A stretch of 64,000 nt of DNA from Paenibacillus sp. Soil766 (GTDB lineage: Bacteria > Bacillota > Bacilli > Paenibacillales > NBRC-103111). The notes under the pieces are model-generated. The model was not told the origin of the DNA. It saw only the letters and a list, made by a program, of their open reading frames with translations, and did not search any database. Where the stretch lies: positions 10,011 to 74,010 of the forward strand of contig NZ_LMSJ01000059.1 in assembly GCF_001428105.1 (NCBI RefSeq), in the 5' to 3' direction. Shown in pieces: positions 7,241-15,204 of this stretch (position 1 is the first letter of the stretch; every line of letters starts with the position of its first letter). A program made the position numbers and the translations under genes.

Positions 7241-8110
7241 ATGAGCAAAAAATCAAAAAAAAGCATCGTAATTTCAGTAAGGCTTGATGAAACCACATTG
7301 GCAGCAGTAGATTTATTAGTTAATTCAGGGCTTGCGCAGAGCCGCTCTGAAGCAGCTTCTCAGTTCATTAGCATTGGAGTACAGTCTTCAGAGGATTTGA
7401 TTTTAAAAGCCAAAACACTTGAAGAAAACGTTCGTGTATTAAAAAAAGAAATGCTAGAAGCCGTTAAAAACAAAAGTCTTGATAAAGTCTTGCATTTGCT
7501 TGAAGTTGATGAAAAACTCAAGGATGCAAAGACCGAAGACGGCCAGACGGCTATTTTAATGGCTGCCTATTATCATGCTAATGAGATTAAAGAATTGCTC
7601 CTACAAAAAGGTGCGGAACTTAACTTATATGAGGCTGCCTCAGTGGGAGATGTGGCTAGAGTTCAAGAGATCATTACTTCATCACCAAATTTAATCAATA
7701 GTCACAGTTTTGACGGATATACCCCTTTAGGGCTTGCTGCACACTTCGGCAATGAGGATATTGTTACTTATTTGTTGGATTCTACATGGACTGACATAAA
7801 CCTGAAGAGTAAAGATGGAAAGTTGAATAATACTCCTTTGCATGCTTCCATTGCAGGTAATCATATTCACATAGTTCGACTACTACTAAAACATGGCGCT
7901 GATGTTAACGCTCAATGTGAAGGTGAAATGCGACAAGGTTTTACACCACTACATGTCGCAGTACATTTTAATAGGTTAGAGCTAGTTAAAATATTGCTTG
8001 AGAGTGGGGCAGATATGCAAATTCATAACAGTAATTCATTAACCCCGTTCGAATATGCTATTGAACGAGGAAACAACGAAATAGCAGATACCATTACTCA
8101 TACAAAATGA
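7241..8110 (+). CDS. Ribbon-helix-helix / ankyrin-repeat fusion protein
   Basis: A 289-residue protein with two parts. Residues about 5-50 (KSIVISVRLDETTLAAVDLL then SRSEAASQFISIGV) fit a CopG/Arc-type ribbon-helix-helix DNA-binding domain. After a short coiled coil, residues about 90-285 form ankyrin repeats (DGYTPLGLAAHFGNEDIVTY, NTPLHASIAGNHIHIVRLLL, GFTPLHVAVHFNRLELVKIL). The likely role is a DNA-binding regulator whose ankyrin face binds a partner protein. AAAGG at 7228-7232 suits ATG 7241. It has its own promoter and an operator-like palindrome. It follows the tnp genes as probable cargo and is followed by an acetyltransferase and a second ankyrin gene. Confidence 0.75.
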   Translation: MSKKSKKSIVISVRLDETTLAAVDLLVNSGLAQSRSEAASQFISIGVQSSEDLILKAKTLEENVRVLKKEMLEAVKNKSLDKVLHLLEVDEKLKDAKTEDGQTAILMAAYYHANEIKELLLQKGAELNLYEAASVGDVARVQEIITSSPNLINSHSFDGYTPLGLAAHFGNEDIVTYLLDSTWTDINLKSKDGKLNNTPLHASIAGNHIHIVRLLLKHGADVNAQCEGEMRQGFTPLHVAVHFNRLELVKILLESGADMQIHNSNSLTPFEYAIERGNNEIADTITHTK

Positions 8111-8129
8111 GAATAGGAAGTGAACTACC

Positions 8130-8966
8130 TTGAGGCTACCTGTAATTAATCAAGAACTTGCTGAAAAAATCCAACAGTCTGAAATCGATTATTTATTCTC
8201 AAGAATCAATTCAATTCGCGAACGGGAGGGGAATCCAGAGGGGGTTGAGATAGTTAATTTCGGCCGAACAACAGCTTATTATATAAAAACAATGCCTTGG
8301 GGCATATTTAATTCAGTAAAAGGCATCTCTGATGACGAAATTGACAAGCTAGGGGATATCACTCAGTTTTACCAAACAAAAGATAGAACATTTCAGATTG
8401 ATGTGAATCCTATTCATTGTAGCTCCAAGCTTTTTGAAAGTTTATCCAAGCATGGTTTTTATCAAAGTTGTTATCATTCAGTTCTTTATGGGCTACCTAC
8501 AGTAGAACAGCCTAAACTACCGTCCAATATGAGGATTGTGGAAATCGATACCGAAACAGAGTTTGACTCTTATGCTGAGATACATTGTCTTGGTTCTGGT
8601 ATGTCACTATCCGATAAACATCACTTTATAAAAAACAATATAGGTTTGTTGAATAGACCTGGGTGGAAGCTATTTTTGGGGTACTTGAATGACATCCCGG
8701 CCGGAGTGGCTGTAATGCACATAAGCAACAACATTGCGTCATGCACATTAGCTGCTACAACTCCTCAATATAGAAAACGTGGATTACAAACTGCGCTCTT
8801 ACATAGAAGGATGTACGAAGCATACAAAGCTGATTGTAAACTTGTAGTAGCACAGGCGAGTTTCGGGTCATCGAGCCAAAACAATATGGAACGAGTAGGT
8901 TTTCAAATGGCTTGGACACGATCTATCTGGGTGCCACACAAAAATAATTCTGAGAGGGGAATGTAA
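8130..8966 (+). CDS. GNAT-family N-acetyltransferase
   Basis: A 278-residue acetyltransferase of the longer GNAT type, with a diverged N-terminal half and a catalytic C-terminal half. The acetyl-CoA loop is YRKRGLQTALL at about residues 215-225, followed by NNMERVGFQ near the end. It starts at TTG 8130, supported by AGGAAGTG at 8115-8122. It begins 19 bases after the ankyrin gene and its stop abuts the next ankyrin gene, so the three are probably one operon. The substrate is unknown. Proteins of this two-part shape are often annotated only as GNAT family. Confidence 0.7.
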   Translation: MRLPVINQELAEKIQQSEIDYLFSRINSIREREGNPEGVEIVNFGRTTAYYIKTMPWGIFNSVKGISDDEIDKLGDITQFYQTKDRTFQIDVNPIHCSSKLFESLSKHGFYQSCYHSVLYGLPTVEQPKLPSNMRIVEIDTETEFDSYAEIHCLGSGMSLSDKHHFIKNNIGLLNRPGWKLFLGYLNDIPAGVAVMHISNNIASCTLAATTPQYRKRGLQTALLHRRMYEAYKADCKLVVAQASFGSSSQNNMERVGFQMAWTRSIWVPHKNNSERGM

Positions 8967-8967
8967 T

Positions 8968-9357
8968 ATGTCTGAAAGTTTGAATGCAGAATTAGTAAAG
9001 GATTTTGTATACCATGCGCATGCTGATTTGGAAAAGATAAAGGAATTACTCGAAAAAGATCCTGGACTTTTAAATGCATCATGGAACTGGGGAAATGGTG
9101 ATTGGGAGACAGCATTAGGAGCTGCTGCACACATGGGTAAACGTGATATCGCACTGTTTTTATTGGAAAAGGGTGCTAGAATCGACATATTCGCAGCTGC
9201 AATGCTTGGTAAACTTGAAATCGTAAAAGCAATTATTGAAGATGACCCTGAGAAGATTCACATAGGCCCACATACGATTCCACTAATAGCTCACGCAAAA
9301 GCTGGCGGTGAGGAATCATTACAAGTCGTTCGTTTTCTTGAAACCTTTCAGCGATAA
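8968..9357 (+). CDS. Small ankyrin-repeat protein
   Basis: A 129-residue protein made almost wholly of about three ankyrin repeats (DLEKIKELLEKDPGLLNAS, ETALGAAAHMGKRDIALFLL, KLEIVKAIIEDDPEKIH). It has no signal peptide and no DNA-binding part, unlike the first ankyrin gene. GAGGGGA at 8954-8960 sits in the end of the acetyltransferase gene, so translation is probably coupled. It would act by protein binding. This is the last gene before the right 18-bp repeat. Confidence 0.75.
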   Translation: MSESLNAELVKDFVYHAHADLEKIKELLEKDPGLLNASWNWGNGDWETALGAAAHMGKRDIALFLLEKGARIDIFAAAMLGKLEIVKAIIEDDPEKIHIGPHTIPLIAHAKAGGEESLQVVRFLETFQR

Positions 9358-9441
9358 TAAGTAACACACTCAAAGAACCACTCAAAGAACATTGACACTA
9401 TATAAGAACAATTGATCTATAAAGGGATATATTGATTTACA

Positions 9442-9459
9442 GACATATGTATAAAATAC
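9442..9459. repeat. 18-bp direct repeat, right copy
   Basis: GACATATGTATAAAATAC is identical to 3208-3225. Together the two copies enclose tnpA, tnpB, tnpC and the ankyrin/GNAT cargo, about 6.2 kb. It is a candidate right-end site. Confidence 0.6.
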
Positions 9460-9483
9460 GGATTTTGCGAATATGTATCATTT

Positions 9484-9726
9484 GATTTGAAATCAATCGG
9501 AAAATTTCCTACAAGCGCCTTGCAATAGTAGTAGTCGTCTTACCAGTTCCGGATTTTCCTTTGAAAATCATATGAAGTGTGTTTGCGCATTTGTTTTTAA
9601 ACCGATTTGAAATCAATCGGAAAATTTCCTACATTTCCTACAAGCCCTTGCAATAGTCGTCTTACCCAGTTCCGGATTTTCCTTTGAAAATCATATGAAG
9701 TGTGTTTGCGCATTTGTTTTTAAACC
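9484..9726. repeat. Direct duplication of about 120 bp
   Basis: Unit 1 is 9484-9603 and unit 2 is 9604-9726. They differ by small insertions and deletions only (an extra TACATTTCC-like stretch in unit 2, a GTAGTA expansion in unit 1). The duplication lies inside the ATPase remnant. Confidence 0.85.
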
Positions 9727-9931
9727 AATCTTTTCACGTTCGTTCTATATTCATTCTTAGTTGTGCCTCTAAACCTATTATTCCGTTCATTTCAGAACCT
9801 AAATCAAATCCTGTCACAGCAGATACCTGCGTTGTTCCTGCTAGTACATTTCTAGCATGTTTTAAATCTTTTAGTTGACGTTTCCAAATCAAGCAATCCT
9901 CTATGGTTGATTTCCCCAACAAATATAACAT
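9484..9931 (-). pseudogene. spoVK-like AAA+ ATPase remnant with tandem duplication
   Basis: On the minus strand, 9931-9734 reads through GLEAQLRMNIERT, like the segment before the P-loop of SpoVK. After an in-frame stop it continues as NKCANTLHMIFKGKSGTG, the Walker A region of stage V sporulation protein K-type ATPases. The Walker A part exists twice, as a near-identical tandem duplication (9484-9603 and 9604-9726). In the copy joined to the upstream part an extra G breaks the frame at the GKT. The rest of the ATPase is absent. SpoVK identity is inferred from the motif context. Confidence 0.6.
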
Positions 9932-9958
9932 CTAAAGTTTTAAAAGGTTAATCGTTTT

Positions 9959-10132
9959 TTAGGGATACGAATGTTTCTTAAGTTTGCATTTTCTACGCTT
10001 GCACTTGGTTTCAAATTGAATTTCAAATGTGCCTTTCCTATATTTCCAACTTTCTATTACTTCTTCAATGACCTTGGAATCATTAAAAACTTCAGAGAGT
10101 TTAGACCGAAGCTCTGTTTGAGTAATGCTAAT
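9959..10132 (-). pseudogene. Possible minus-strand coding remnant
   Basis: The minus strand reads ISITQTELRSKLSEVF to KCKLKKHSYP and a stop, with a coding-like composition. Upstream in the same frame is an in-frame TAA and more open sequence, with no start codon. It looks like the tail of a decayed gene. I do not recognise the family. Between 10178 and 10369 I see only the promoter region of the next gene. Confidence 0.3.
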
Positions 10133-10369
10133 TTATTGAATATTACTATCAATTATTATAGAGTTTTGGACTTATAATTGTCATTCCTCTTTCCGCCCCG
10201 TCGAAGCAAGTCCTGCAATTACATATGCATGCTCGCACCACAGTTCATTTTTACGATATCAAAAAGTTAATACGATTAAGTATTCCCCCCCATTCCCCTC
10301 GGCAATGAATAAACTGTAACAATTTTACAAATCATATTGGCAACAAACTGGATATAGAGGGTCTAAAAA

Positions 10370-11155
10370 ATGAATAACTTCCGTAACAAATATAAAAACC
10401 GTTATTATCTAGCTAATGTTACAACGTTCGGTACAATCCAACTTCATCAACGAAATCCCTTGATTATCGCTTTATGGTCTGTTGCGTTCCCTGGCTTCGG
10501 TCACATCTTACTACACAAATTTCTCACTGGCTTTGCACTGTTTTTTTGGGAATTTTATATCAACCAATTAACCCAACTTAACACAGCCATGATGCTTTCG
10601 TTTAACGGCAATATCGTCCAAGCCAAGGCTGTACTAAACGAAAAATACATATACCTCTATATACCTGTTTATTTATTTTCCATTTGGGACAGCTACCGAA
10701 CAACTATCGATGAAAATAAGGTCCACTTGCTGGCGAAAAGGGAAAAGGCTAAATTCCCAATTTTCTCGGTGAACGCTTTCGAAATGAACTTTATAGACAA
10801 GAAACAGCCATGGATTGCCTTGGTTTGGTCGATGACAATCCCAAGTCTTGGACAACTGTATATACATCGGATCTTTGCAGCTGCTTTAACGCTTGTAATG
10901 ACGATGTTTATTGTCATCCATTCCAACATGATTGAAGGCTTTCATTACTTTTTGCTAGGAAACTTCCCTAAATCAAGGGAAGTTATAGGAGCTCAGTGTT
11001 TCCTTTACTTCCCTTCTATTTATTTCTTTGGTATGTATGATTCTTACTCCAATGCCGTAGAGTTAAGCAAACTATTTGACCATGAACAAACCGATTTTTT
11101 GAAAAGAGAACATCAATCGCAAGACTTTGTTTTACATAAAGGAGAAAAAATCTGA
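10370..11155 (+). CDS. Duplicated multi-pass membrane protein
   Basis: A 261-residue membrane protein built from two similar halves. Each half begins with a P-G-hydrophobic pattern (IIALWSVAFPGFGHILLHKF and IALVWSMTIPSLGQLYIHRI), continues with a hydrophobic stretch and ends with a Y-x-F-G/S-x-x-DSY motif (YLFSIWDSYRT, YFFGMYDSYSN). This suggests about four to six membrane segments and an origin by internal duplication. The function is not known to me. AGAGGGT lies seven bases before the ATG. Its TGA overlaps the ATG of the next gene, so the two are coupled. Confidence 0.65.
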   Translation: MNNFRNKYKNRYYLANVTTFGTIQLHQRNPLIIALWSVAFPGFGHILLHKFLTGFALFFWEFYINQLTQLNTAMMLSFNGNIVQAKAVLNEKYIYLYIPVYLFSIWDSYRTTIDENKVHLLAKREKAKFPIFSVNAFEMNFIDKKQPWIALVWSMTIPSLGQLYIHRIFAAALTLVMTMFIVIHSNMIEGFHYFLLGNFPKSREVIGAQCFLYFPSIYFFGMYDSYSNAVELSKLFDHEQTDFLKREHQSQDFVLHKGEKI

Positions 11156-11649
11156 TGGGTCTGTGTATCCAATTCTTTTCTACTTTTCAACATTCACACT
11201 ATGTAGAACTTGCTATAAGTAAACTAAAAGAGCATGAGGTCGACAATATCTATGCTGTTCCACTTGACAATCGTTCAGTGGACATGAAACTTGTTGATTC
11301 CATGAACGCTACAGATGGAAGCTCGTTAGCCGATATTGGACTTATACTTGCAATGATGGGCGCAACCATTGGAGCGGCAAGGGGATTTGTTCTCGACTGG
11401 GGGCCAATTTTTTGGGGGCTAATTGGAGCTGTTGGCGGCTTTACTATTGGTTTTGTCTACGATATTACAAGTACCCTAATAAAAAGAAAAAAGAACCGAA
11501 CTGCAAAGATAAAACTAGGTGAGATTATATTAATTGTCCAATGTACCAATGAACAATCCCAGTTTGTGGAGCAAACGCTGTGGAAAAGTTTAGCACTAGG
11601 CGTAGCCAAAACCCAAATGCAAACAACTCGACTAGAGTCAGATTCATGA
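11155..11649 (+). CDS. Small glycine-zipper membrane protein
   Basis: A 164-residue protein with a soluble alpha/beta-like start (an EHEVDNIYAVPLD segment reminiscent of general-stress or DUF1269-type proteins) and two Gly/Ala-rich hydrophobic segments (IGLILAMMGATIGAA, FWGLIGAVGGFTIGFVYD). A soluble tail follows. It starts inside the stop codon of the upstream membrane-protein gene (ATG overlapping TGA), so the two products probably work together. The exact role is unknown. Confidence 0.6.
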   Translation: MGLCIQFFSTFQHSHYVELAISKLKEHEVDNIYAVPLDNRSVDMKLVDSMNATDGSSLADIGLILAMMGATIGAARGFVLDWGPIFWGLIGAVGGFTIGFVYDITSTLIKRKKNRTAKIKLGEIILIVQCTNEQSQFVEQTLWKSLALGVAKTQMQTTRLESDS

Positions 11650-11661
11650 TACAAAGGTCGT

Positions 11662-11697
11662 CAAACAACCTCACTTCAGATGAAGTAAGGTTGTTTG
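11662..11697. terminator. Hairpin terminator after the membrane-protein pair
   Basis: The arms CAAACAACCT and AGGTTGTTTG are extended by ACTTC/GAAGT around AGAT. It is T-rich on the right side. Confidence 0.65.
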
Positions 11698-11719
11698 TTA
11701 AGGCTACTAAGTTAGTTTA

Positions 11720-11839
11720 TTAACCACCAGAATTTATATTTGCATCATCAATTCCGTTATTGCTGCTGCTTTTGTTATTATTACTTGGCTTTTGGTTTTT
11801 TTGCTTTGCTGATTTTATGCTCTTTTTCTGATTCGTCAT
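11720..11839 (-). CDS. Tiny hydrophilic protein, spore-protein-like
   Basis: A 39-residue frame, rich in Lys, Ser, Gln and Asn (it begins MTNQKKSIKSAKQKNQK and ends INSGG). GGTGGG lies eight bases before the ATG. The composition resembles minor small acid-soluble spore proteins, but I see no family signature. It lies just downstream of another tiny minus-strand gene (11873-12061) and may share its transcript. It is easily missed because of its length. Confidence 0.4.
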   Translation of the reverse strand: MTNQKKSIKSAKQKNQKPSNNNKSSSNNGIDDANINSGG

Positions 11840-11872
11840 GACTTTAGCCCACCCATCTTAAGTTATTTGTAA

Positions 11873-12061
11873 CTAGTCGCTATCGTTATCATTATTGAAA
11901 ATTTCATCCAGCTCTGAAATATGTTCGTTTGCGGCTGCCTGGATATCTTGATCGACTTCATTACTCCCTTGAATTTGTTCTGCAGCTTCGGCTTGATTGT
12001 TCAGTTGCTCAACAATTTGACCAGCGCCATGTGCGCCTTGATGTCCTCGACTCGATGTCAT
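11873..12061 (-). CDS. Small acidic hypothetical protein
   Basis: A 62-residue, very hydrophilic protein, Gln/Ala/Glu-rich (EQLNNQAEAAEQIQG) with an acidic tail (FNNDNDSD). An AAGGGAGGG ribosome site before the ATG supports real translation. It is likely to be disordered or helical. No function can be assigned; a sporulation or stress role would only be a guess from size and composition. Confidence 0.5.
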   Translation of the reverse strand: MTSSRGHQGAHGAGQIVEQLNNQAEAAEQIQGSNEVDQDIQAAANEHISELDEIFNNDNDSD

Positions 12062-12325
12062 CGTAGTTGTACCCTCCCTTTTCGGTAAATGGACTTCCAG
12101 CTATATTATGGCGCTATCTTCCACCCTTATTCACGAATTGTAAACTTAATTATGTACGAACTTTACCCTCTGATGTTATATGGATCGCCGGTTTTTTGAT
12201 TCCCGTGATTCCCGTTCTTCCGCATTGTGAAAATATTGATTTTTTCTAAAATCAAGACAAATACTATTGTAAAAGCTATGTATGCTGAATTAACAAACAC
12301 CAAATGATGAACAAGAGAGGTTATA

Positions 12326-12907
12326 ATGAATCCAGTCATTTTAGTGCGTTTATTTGTTGCTGTACCAATCCCTCCCGAAATTAAGCATGTTTTCGCCAGC
12401 TGGATTGATCAAATCAAGCCACATCTGTCTTTTCGTAAATGGGTCCATCCTGAGGATCTACATATTACGCTACAGTTTCTCGGAGATACACCGTCAGGAA
12501 GTGTTTCTCACATTAATCAAGTTCTGAATGATATTCTAACAATATCTAATCCGCTCTCTCTTCGTGTGGATTCCCTCGGCATTTTCGGGAGATCAACCCA
12601 GCCTTCTGTACTGTGGGTCGGTGTCGGCGGCGACGTAGAGGGGCTTCACAACTTACAGAGACGGGTAGCCGACGCACTTACGCCGCTTGGCTTTTCTCCT
12701 GAGGAACGTAATTATCACCCGCATTTAACTATTGCACGCAATTACATTGGCAAGACTCCATTTGATCGTAATATGCTTAGTACAATTACAAAACCTAATT
12801 CTTCTTTACAAGACCTTCTTTCGTGGAAATCAAATGAAATTATGCTTTATCGGAGTCATTTGAACAAACGACCAATGTATGAAGCAATTTCTATCGGTTC
12901 TTTTTAA
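12326..12907 (+). CDS. thpR: RNA 2',3'-cyclic phosphodiesterase
   Basis: A 193-residue member of the 2H phosphoesterase (LigT/ThpR) family, which hydrolyses RNA 2',3'-cyclic phosphate ends to 2'-phosphates and can ligate tRNA halves in vitro. Both catalytic HxTx motifs are present, HITL at about residue 47 and HLTI at about residue 132, in the two pseudo-symmetric lobes. The family opening RLFVAVPIP is clear. AGAGAGG precedes the ATG. It stands alone, cytoplasmic, of usual length. Confidence 0.9.
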   Translation: MNPVILVRLFVAVPIPPEIKHVFASWIDQIKPHLSFRKWVHPEDLHITLQFLGDTPSGSVSHINQVLNDILTISNPLSLRVDSLGIFGRSTQPSVLWVGVGGDVEGLHNLQRRVADALTPLGFSPEERNYHPHLTIARNYIGKTPFDRNMLSTITKPNSSLQDLLSWKSNEIMLYRSHLNKRPMYEAISIGSF

Positions 12908-13031
12908 ATAAGTTTGTAGGTGTAGAGCTAACATTCAATAACCAAATTTTCACAGGATAAAAGCAGGCTGAATCCTAATAATAACGAAGGCTTCTAAGGC
13001 CAAGATATTTATTTTAGGAGGGACTATATCA

Positions 13032-13757
13032 ATGAATCAATTCGAACATCAAAACCTAAACAATGCTTCTCATTCACCCTATTCAAACCGATACGCTAAT
13101 TCTACTACTACGCAAGACCCTGTCATTTCTCATTATGGAGGTTACCAGGCTCAAAATCGGGAGCAGGTTGGACAGTCCTACCTTCATTCCAATATGAATG
13201 CTTACTCTCAAAACGCTTCACAGCCGGTCATTTCACACTTTGGGGGCTACCAGGCACAGAATTCCCAGTACAGTATGCAACAACCTAGTCATGCAGCCCA
13301 AATGAATGTTTACTCACAAAGTGCTTCGCAGCCAGTCATTTCTCACTATGGAGGCTACCAAGCACAGAATTCCCAATACAACATGCAGCCTAGCCATGCA
13401 TCCCAATCATATGCTTATTCACAAAGCAATGCACAGCCAGTCATTTCACATTACGGCGGCTATCAAGCACAGAATTCTCAGCAAACTATGCAGCCTAACC
13501 ATGCATCCCAAATAAATGCATACACTCAAAACACCTCACAACCAGTCATCTCTCATTACGGTGGCTACCAAGCACAGAATTCTATGTATCCTAACCATTC
13601 ATCCCAAAATGCTTACGCTCAAAACGCCTCACAGCCGGTCATTTCTCATTACGGCGGCTATCAGGCACAGAATTCCCAGCACAGCGGATATCTACAACAA
13701 GGATCTAAACAATCATCACAACCAGTCATCGCGCATTACGGGTATACCAGTAACTAA
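13032..13757 (+). CDS. HYGGYQAQN-repeat low-complexity protein
   Basis: A 241-residue protein made of six copies of PVISHYGGYQAQN plus a seventh degenerate copy (PVIAHYGYTSN). They are separated by Ser/Gln/Asn/Tyr-rich spacers, so the period is about 35 residues (shorter for the last two). There is no signal peptide, membrane segment or known domain. The Gln/Asn/Tyr-rich repeats recall prion-like, phase-separating or spore-coat-type proteins, but this is inference. AGGAGGGA lies eight bases before the ATG, and a hairpin follows the stop, so it is a complete single gene. The repeats vary synonymously at DNA level, which argues for selection on the protein motif. Confidence 0.75.
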   Translation: MNQFEHQNLNNASHSPYSNRYANSTTTQDPVISHYGGYQAQNREQVGQSYLHSNMNAYSQNASQPVISHFGGYQAQNSQYSMQQPSHAAQMNVYSQSASQPVISHYGGYQAQNSQYNMQPSHASQSYAYSQSNAQPVISHYGGYQAQNSQQTMQPNHASQINAYTQNTSQPVISHYGGYQAQNSMYPNHSSQNAYAQNASQPVISHYGGYQAQNSQHSGYLQQGSKQSSQPVIAHYGYTSN

Positions 13758-13776
13758 TTTAGTCAAATAAGTAAAT

Positions 13777-13815
13777 GAGGACTTCACCTCTAGTGTTTAG
13801 GGAGTTGAAGTCCTC
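13777..13815. terminator. Hairpin after the repeat protein
   Basis: The arms GAGGACTTCAC and GTTGAAGTCCTC are followed by TATTATT. Confidence 0.6.
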
Positions 13816-13876
13816 TATTATTATGCATTCTCGCGCTTCAGCCAGCCATTAATGGGTATGTGCTCCGCCAATTAGG

Positions 13877-15019
13877 CTAGGGTTTCAAAATAATTTTAAT
13901 AGCCTGATCCTCCTTCTTATCAAAAATATGATATCCATGCTCCGCATCATCCAACTTCAAACGATGGCTAATGATATCGGTTGGATCAAATATACCTGCT
14001 TTGATTTGACGATATAATTCAGCCATATAGTGAATAACTGGAGCTTGACCCATCTTCAGCGTAATGTTGCGACTAAACAAATCACCAAAAGGGAAGGCAT
14101 TATAATTCATACCATAAGCTCCAGTTACCTGAATCGTGCCGCCTTTGCGCACCAGTTTAGTAGCCATTCGGAATGCCCCAAGTCCACCACCTTGAATCTT
14201 AAGCATCGTTTCTATTTTCTCCACAAAGGTCTTCTCAGAATCCAGTCCTACAGCATCGATGACCACATCCGCTCCACCACCTGTAAGCTCAGCTAAATAT
14301 TGAAGGAGATCATCTTGTTTTTTAAAATTAAAAACCTCAACATGATTCGTTTTACGCGCATGCTCCAAACGATAATCAACATGATCAATCGCAATAACAC
14401 GCTTTGCACCTTTTAACCAAGCAAATTTCTGTGTCAGCAATCCCACAGGACCACAGCCCAGAATAATGACGGTATCACCAGCCTTGACACCTGCATGATC
14501 CACACTCCAATAGGCAGTAGGAATAATATCAGAGAGAAATAAGATTTTCTCATCCTCCATTTCAGCATCCTCAGGCACTTTAAAAGGGATGAAGTTTCCA
14601 TAAGGAACTCGCAGCAATTCAGCTTGCCCACCTGCATATCCGCCAAAGGTATCTGAATAGCCGAAATACCCGCCTGTATCTCCATGTAAAAAATCATTTG
14701 AATTATCACACTGGCTCTCTAATTGATGGGTACAGTACCAACATTGACCACATGCGATATTAAAAGGAAGGATAACGCGATCTCCCTTTTTCACCTTAGT
14801 TACTTCTGTTCCAATCTCCTCCACGATTCCCATAGGCTCATGACCAATAATAAAGTCGTCTCGCATATTTGGTATTTCTCCATTATAGAGGTGAAGATCC
14901 GAACCACATATGCTAGTGGTCGTGATACGAACCAGAATATCATCCGATTTTTGCAATTTGGCATCAGGCACTTCTTTAACTTTCACATTCCGAATTCCTT
15001 GATAGGTTAACGCTTTCAT
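13877..15019 (-). CDS. Zinc-dependent alcohol dehydrogenase
   Basis: A 380-residue medium-chain dehydrogenase/reductase. The catalytic zinc site shows CGSDLH and GHEPMG. The structural zinc site is CGQCWYC with a following Cys (SQC). The NAD(P) fold has GCGPVGLL at about residue 190. The long insert YFGYSDTFGGYAGGQAE is typical of the glutathione-independent formaldehyde dehydrogenase-like branch (Bacillus AdhB-type), so aldehydes or alcohols are the likely substrates. AAAGGA lies eight bases before the ATG. It is a single gene convergent with the repeat-protein gene. Confidence 0.85.
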   Translation of the reverse strand: MKALTYQGIRNVKVKEVPDAKLQKSDDILVRITTTSICGSDLHLYNGEIPNMRDDFIIGHEPMGIVEEIGTEVTKVKKGDRVILPFNIACGQCWYCTHQLESQCDNSNDFLHGDTGGYFGYSDTFGGYAGGQAELLRVPYGNFIPFKVPEDAEMEDEKILFLSDIIPTAYWSVDHAGVKAGDTVIILGCGPVGLLTQKFAWLKGAKRVIAIDHVDYRLEHARKTNHVEVFNFKKQDDLLQYLAELTGGGADVVIDAVGLDSEKTFVEKIETMLKIQGGGLGAFRMATKLVRKGGTIQVTGAYGMNYNAFPFGDLFSRNITLKMGQAPVIHYMAELYRQIKAGIFDPTDIISHRLKLDDAEHGYHIFDKKEDQAIKIILKP

Positions 15020-15136
15020 TGTATCATTCCTTTCTCAACTGTCATTATTCTTCTCACCTGCTCCCATTATTATCATGCTGAATCCATGTGTCATATTCTT
15101 GACAATAAAAATGACAAGAGTATGATCCGATGAAAT

Positions 15137-15160
15137 AAAAAAAACCGCCATTTAGGCGGA
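15137..15160 (-). terminator. Terminator of the TIM-barrel isomerase gene
   Basis: On the minus strand TCCGCC-TAAA-TGGCGG is followed by a run of T. Confidence 0.8.
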
Positions 15161-15204
15161 TATTCATCAGACTATATTCTTGTCACCCTCACCCGACATT
15201 TACT

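Noticed and set aside
9971-10177. Plus-strand frame of 68 codons
   Set aside because: Hydrophobic, no ribosome site; the minus strand has more coding-like composition here.
13306-13770. Other-frame open frames inside the HYGGYQAQN gene
   Set aside because: They mirror the periodic sequence of the real gene, which has the ribosome site; their products are low-complexity shadows.
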